Assembly (NCBI RefSeq): GCF_000499845.2
Contig: NC_023753.2
Location: forward strand, 26,752,202 to 26,816,201
Length of the DNA: 64,000 bases
Reading direction: 5' to 3'
DNA from: Phaseolus vulgaris
Taxonomy: Eukaryota; Streptophyta; Magnoliopsida; Fabales; Fabaceae
In this document: in pieces, positions 60,321-64,000 of the stretch
How the letters are laid out: each line of letters opens with the position of its first letter
Numbering within the stretch: the stretch's first letter is position 1
Program-made: the position numbers and the translations under genes
Notes under the pieces: generated by a model
Databases searched by the model: none
What the model was told of the DNA's origin: nothing
The model's input: only the letters and a program-made list of their open reading frames with translations

Positions 60321-63300
60321 ATTGAAGAGTTGATCCAGACAGGGCAATTAAAACGCTTTGTTAGAGTCGGAAGAATGAAGGCTAGTCAAAGTCCAGAACA
60401 AGATGTCAGGAGTAGAGGAGAAAAATTTGGAAGAACGACTGATATACAAAACGATCGAAAGGAGAGAAGAGGAGGAAGAGATGAAAAAAGAGATCTAAGA
60501 AGTGGAGGAAGCCACCTCCATTCTCAAGAGAGAAGGAGCCGACAACGCAGTTTGGGAAGGCCAGTCAGGGGGTTCATTAATACCATCTCTGGAGGCTTTC
60601 CGGAAAAGGAAACATATAATACGATAGGAAAGAAATATTTGAGAGGTACCATGACCGTGAATTATGTTTTCAAAAGAAGAAGTTTGCCACCTATGTTATT
60701 TACGGATGAAGATTTCCAAGATATTGATCCTGATCAACGAGACCCAATGGTGATAACAATTGAAATTGCCAGGTACGCGGTAATGAAAACTCTAGTAGAT
60801 CAATGGAGCTCATTCGATATTCTGTTCTGGGAAACCTTCAAAAAATTACATTTGAAAGAACAAGACATGGTTCTTTTGAAGGAGCAAATAATTGGGTTTT
60901 CAGGTGAAAAGGTTGACACCAAAGGATATATTGATTTGCCGACAACCTTTGGTAGAGGAAATGCAACGAAAACAATTACAATCAGATACCTGGTGGTAGA
61001 TACTCGTACTTCTTATAATGCCTTGTTAGGAAGATCTTCGTTGAATAAGTTGGGAGCTATAGTGTCGACGCCACATTTGGCAATGAAATTTCCAACAGAA
61101 CGGGGAGACATAGCAACCATATATGTCGATCAAAAAGCAGCCAAAGAGTGTTATGCGACCGGATTGAAGATGGTCCAAGAGCCGAGAGTGGCGACCGGAA
61201 GTATGGAAGCAAGAAACATGGTTGCAATGGTGGACTTGGATCCCAGAATGAATGATGATGAAAGGATAGAGCCAAGAGAAGAAATTACATCGGTTCAATT
61301 AGGCGAAGATGAAACGCAATGTACATATGTTGGGGGTAGTATGCCCGAAGAAATGATTGATGACTTAGTGGCAGTAATAAGAATGAACAAAGATTTGTTC
61401 GCCTGGAAGGCATCAGACATACCGGGAATTGATCATAACATCATTTCTCACAAATTATCTGTTTGCCGAGAAGCAAGACCGATAGCTCAAAAACGAAGGA
61501 AGTTGGGAGAGGAAAGACGAAAAGCTGCTCTTGAAGAAACTGAAAAATTGTTACAGGCGGGTTTCATTAAAGAAATCCAATATACGACTTGGTTAGCAAA
61601 TGTAGTTCTAGTCAAGAAGGCAAACGGAAAGTGGAGAATGTGTACTGATTATACAGATTTGAACAAGGCATGTCCGAAAGATTCATATCCTTTGCCGAGT
61701 ATTGACAGGTTGGTTGATGGGGCATCTGGTCAAGCCATGATGAGTTTCTTGGATGCTTATTCCGGTTACAATCAAATACAAATGTATAAACCTGACATCC
61801 CGAAGACTGCATTCACTACCGATATGGCAAACTATTGCTATCAGGTCATGCCTTTCGGTTTAAAAAATGCCGGAGCTACATATCAAAGATTGATGGATAC
61901 GGTGTTTAAAAAACAAATTGGAAAGAATATGGAAGTGTATGTGGATGATATGATTGTCAAGTCTCATGCGGTAGATAACCATGTGAAAGATCTTGAAGAA
62001 ATATTTGCACAGATAAGGAAGTATAACTTGCGATTGAATCCAGAAAAATGTGTTTTTGGAGTCAAAGGTGGGAAGTTTCTCGGCTTCATGTTGACTAACA
62101 GAGGAATTGAGGCAAATCCAGATAAATGTGAAGCAATAATGAATATGAGGAATCCGATAAATTTGAAAGAAGTTCAGAGGTTAATAGGAAGGTTAAATGC
62201 ATTGGCAAGGTTTTTGCCAATACTTGCCGAGAAGTCCAAACCGATAGTGAAGTTGTTGAGGAAGGCCGAAATGTTCACGTGGAATGAACAATGCGAGCAA
62301 GCTTTTGCAACGATTAAAGAGACGATAGCTAAACCTCCCATCCTGGTCAAACCTATGTCAACTCTGCCTATCATCGTCTACCTTGCCACTTCTCACGAAG
62401 CCATAGGAGCAGCCTTGATACAAGAAAATCCAGAACAAAAGCCTATATACTTCGTGAGCAGAGTTCTCCAAAGCGCCGAAACCAGATACCAACGGGTTGA
62501 AAAAATTGCCTTAACACTTGTGTACACAGCAAGGCGACTCCGGCCATACTTTCAGAATCATCAGGTTATTGTCAGAACCGATTGCCCGATAGCCAAAGTA
62601 TTAAGAAAACCTGAACTTGCGGGAAGAATGGTAGCATGGTCAGTAGAGTTGTCAGAATTTGGAATCAAATATGAGCCACGAGGAGCAATCAAAGCACAAG
62701 CATTAGCAGACTTTATTATCCAAATGCCGACAACGGAAGCCGATCATGAAGCATGGATTGTATTTGTTGACGGATCATCCAGCAAGAAAGGGAGTGGGGC
62801 AGGAATCGTGCTAGAAGGACCAGGGAACTTTCATTTGGAAATGGCTCTGAAATTTGAATTCAAAACTTCAAATAATCAAGCCGAGTATGAAGCTTTAATT
62901 GCAGGATTGGTTTTTGCCAAAGACATGGGTGCACAAAATGTTATATGCCGGAGTGATTCTCAATTAATGGTGGGACATATGAAAGGTGAATACCAGGTAA
63001 GAGATCCCTTATTATTAAGGTATTATCACAAAGTCTTAAGCATTATGGAAACCTTTATCACCGCCGAGATCATACATATTCCGAGAGAACAAAACACAAA
63101 AGAAGATTCTCTATCCAAGTTGGCAAGTCAACGAAGACAACCTCAGCACAACTCCATTTTACAACAAACCTTGCACAATCTGATAGTTGGAGTGGAAGAA
63201 TGTTTGATTGTTACCACAGCGAAAGATGATTGGATTCGATCATACAAAGAAGTGATTAACAATCAAGAACAAGGAATTGAAATTGATGTTAGAATGGCTA

Positions 63301-64000
63301 GAAAAGTCGCTAATTTTATCCTCATAGGGGATGAACTGTACAAGAGAGGGTTTTCAACTCCTTTGTTAAAGTGTCTTTCTCATGAGCAAGCTGAACATGT
63401 AATCCGAGAACTTCATGAAGGACTATGTGGATTGCACTGTGGTGCGCGAACAATGGCAACAAGAATCTGTCGTGCCGGATATTATTGGCCGACAATACGT
63501 GAAGATTGCAATCAATACGTTAAAACCTGTAAGAAGTGTCAGGAATTTGGAAGCCTCAACCATATACCATCACAAGAGTTGCAAAGCATTGCTTCTCCCT
63601 GGCCATTCGCTAAATGGGGAATGGATATCCTCGGCCCATTCCCTTTAGGCCGAGGACAAACAAAATTCATGATTGTTGCGGTTGATTATTTCACAAAATG
63701 GATAGAAGCTGAAGCGTTGACAAAAATAACAGCTCAACAAGTTCAAACATTTGTGTGGAAGAATATAATTTATAGATTCGGCATTCCACATTCTATTATA
63801 ACTGACAATGGCCGACAGTTCACTGATAAAAAGCTTCTGGAATTCTATGCGGATTTGGGAATCAAGTCTACAACTACCTCAGTTGAACATCCGCAAACAA
63901 ATGGGCAAGCAGAATCAGCTAACAAAGTCATTCTCAGTCAACTAAAGAGAAGATTGGGAAGTGCGAAAGGGTTGTGGGCCGAGAAGTTACCTGAAATATT
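60321..64000 (+). CDS. Gypsy (Tat-type) pol polyprotein, partial at window end
   Basis: Same frame as gag after a single TGA and open for 1226 codons to the window end. Order: a basic linker; retroviral-type protease (about 60650-61070, active-site region LVDQWSSFDIL, with Trp where Gly is usual); reverse transcriptase (61340-62250; WRMCTDYTDLNKACPKDSYP, YVDD at 61938-61949); gypsy RNase H (62340-62600); second RNase H (IVFVDGSSSKKGSGAGIVLE, 62757 on; ...NNQAEYEALIAGL); integrase zinc region (HEGLCGLHCGARTM...CKKCQ, 63409-63545); and integrase core (KWGMDILGP, TDNGRQF, QTNGQAESANK; D, D and E present). The long intact frame suggests a young insertion. There is no own start codon at the junction, so pol needs readthrough or the TGA is a mutation. 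Confidence 0.92.
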   Translation, partial: MEELIQTGQLKRFVRVGRMKASQSPEQDVRSRGEKFGRTTDIQNDRKERRGGRDEKRDLRSGGSHLHSQERRSRQRSLGRPVRGFINTISGGFPEKETYNTIGKKYLRGTMTVNYVFKRRSLPPMLFTDEDFQDIDPDQRDPMVITIEIARYAVMKTLVDQWSSFDILFWETFKKLHLKEQDMVLLKEQIIGFSGEKVDTKGYIDLPTTFGRGNATKTITIRYLVVDTRTSYNALLGRSSLNKLGAIVSTPHLAMKFPTERGDIATIYVDQKAAKECYATGLKMVQEPRVATGSMEARNMVAMVDLDPRMNDDERIEPREEITSVQLGEDETQCTYVGGSMPEEMIDDLVAVIRMNKDLFAWKASDIPGIDHNIISHKLSVCREARPIAQKRRKLGEERRKAALEETEKLLQAGFIKEIQYTTWLANVVLVKKANGKWRMCTDYTDLNKACPKDSYPLPSIDRLVDGASGQAMMSFLDAYSGYNQIQMYKPDIPKTAFTTDMANYCYQVMPFGLKNAGATYQRLMDTVFKKQIGKNMEVYVDDMIVKSHAVDNHVKDLEEIFAQIRKYNLRLNPEKCVFGVKGGKFLGFMLTNRGIEANPDKCEAIMNMRNPINLKEVQRLIGRLNALARFLPILAEKSKPIVKLLRKAEMFTWNEQCEQAFATIKETIAKPPILVKPMSTLPIIVYLATSHEAIGAALIQENPEQKPIYFVSRVLQSAETRYQRVEKIALTLVYTARRLRPYFQNHQVIVRTDCPIAKVLRKPELAGRMVAWSVELSEFGIKYEPRGAIKAQALADFIIQMPTTEADHEAWIVFVDGSSSKKGSGAGIVLEGPGNFHLEMALKFEFKTSNNQAEYEALIAGLVFAKDMGAQNVICRSDSQLMVGHMKGEYQVRDPLLLRYYHKVLSIMETFITAEIIHIPREQNTKEDSLSKLASQRRQPQHNSILQQTLHNLIVGVEECLIVTTAKDDWIRSYKEVINNQEQGIEIDVRMARKVANFILIGDELYKRGFSTPLLKCLSHEQAEHVIRELHEGLCGLHCGARTMATRICRAGYYWPTIREDCNQYVKTCKKCQEFGSLNHIPSQELQSIASPWPFAKWGMDILGPFPLGRGQTKFMIVAVDYFTKWIEAEALTKITAQQVQTFVWKNIIYRFGIPHSIITDNGRQFTDKKLLEFYADLGIKSTTTSVEHPQTNGQAESANKVILSQLKRRLGSAKGLWAEKLPEI

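Larger units (their letters stand above)
58540..64000 (+). mobile_element. Ty3/gypsy retrotransposon, Tat type, running off the window end
   Basis: LTR end, primer-binding site, gag and pol follow in gypsy order (protease, reverse transcriptase, RNase H, second RNase H, integrase). The second RNase H domain at 62740-63120 marks the Tat lineage. The pol frame is open to the last base of the window, so this is the best-preserved mobile element here. The 3' part and 3' LTR lie beyond 64000. The left LTR boundary is a rough estimate. Confidence 0.9.

Overview
The window is plant nuclear DNA, very probably from a legume of the soybean/bean/cowpea group. It has AT-rich intergenic DNA, many-exon genes with GT-AG introns, an intronless plant H2B gene and several classes of plant transposon. 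The family guess rests on how the proteins and retrotransposons read, so it is an inference. No organelle or bacterial sequence, rRNA, tRNA or CRISPR array was seen.

Host genes, left to right: a 17-exon plastid arginine-biosynthesis gene (glutamate N-acetyltransferase, argJ type, 1761-7827 +); a two-exon gene for an unrecognised lysine/serine-rich protein (8448-9846 -), convergent with argJ; histone H2B (21958-22374 -); a two-exon gene for a 71-residue single-membrane-span protein (24436-25265 +); a soluble inorganic pyrophosphatase in eight coding exons (28506-31200 -); and a RABE1/Rab8-type small GTPase in eight coding exons (51663-54215 +). These are ordinary housekeeping genes and do not form a pathway together.

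Mobile DNA fills most of the rest. The most structured piece is a Mutator-like element at 12456-18237. It has perfect 9-bp target duplications, terminal inverted repeats of up to about 85 bp, and two convergent decayed genes: a plant mobile domain (PMD) protein and a FAR1/MURA-type transposase. Arrays of near-palindromic GGATTAYGTAATCC motifs lie just inside both ends. It appears to have inserted into an older relative that carries the same motif. Four PIF/Harbinger-like elements of one family (TTA/TAA target duplications, GTTTG termini) lie at 507-1361, 19088-20779, 20783-21440 (partial) and 56032-56763. A tRNA-derived SINE sits in the intron of the 71-residue protein gene.

Retrotransposons occupy much of the right half. 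A 5'-truncated Ty1/copia element (37866-46000) is split by a second, complete but inactivated copia element (40664-45260), which has two 245-bp LTRs, a Met-tRNA primer site and a TCCAA target duplication. A gypsy LTR-plus-gag remnant lies at 47490-50060. A well-preserved Tat-type gypsy element (two RNase H domains) starts near 58540 and runs off the window end. Its pol frame is open for 3.68 kb, with one in-frame TGA between gag and pol and an altered protease active-site motif.

The remaining spans (25266-28505, 32031-37865, 46000-47490, 50060-51380, 54216-56028, 56767-58540) are AT-rich, with no gene I can support.
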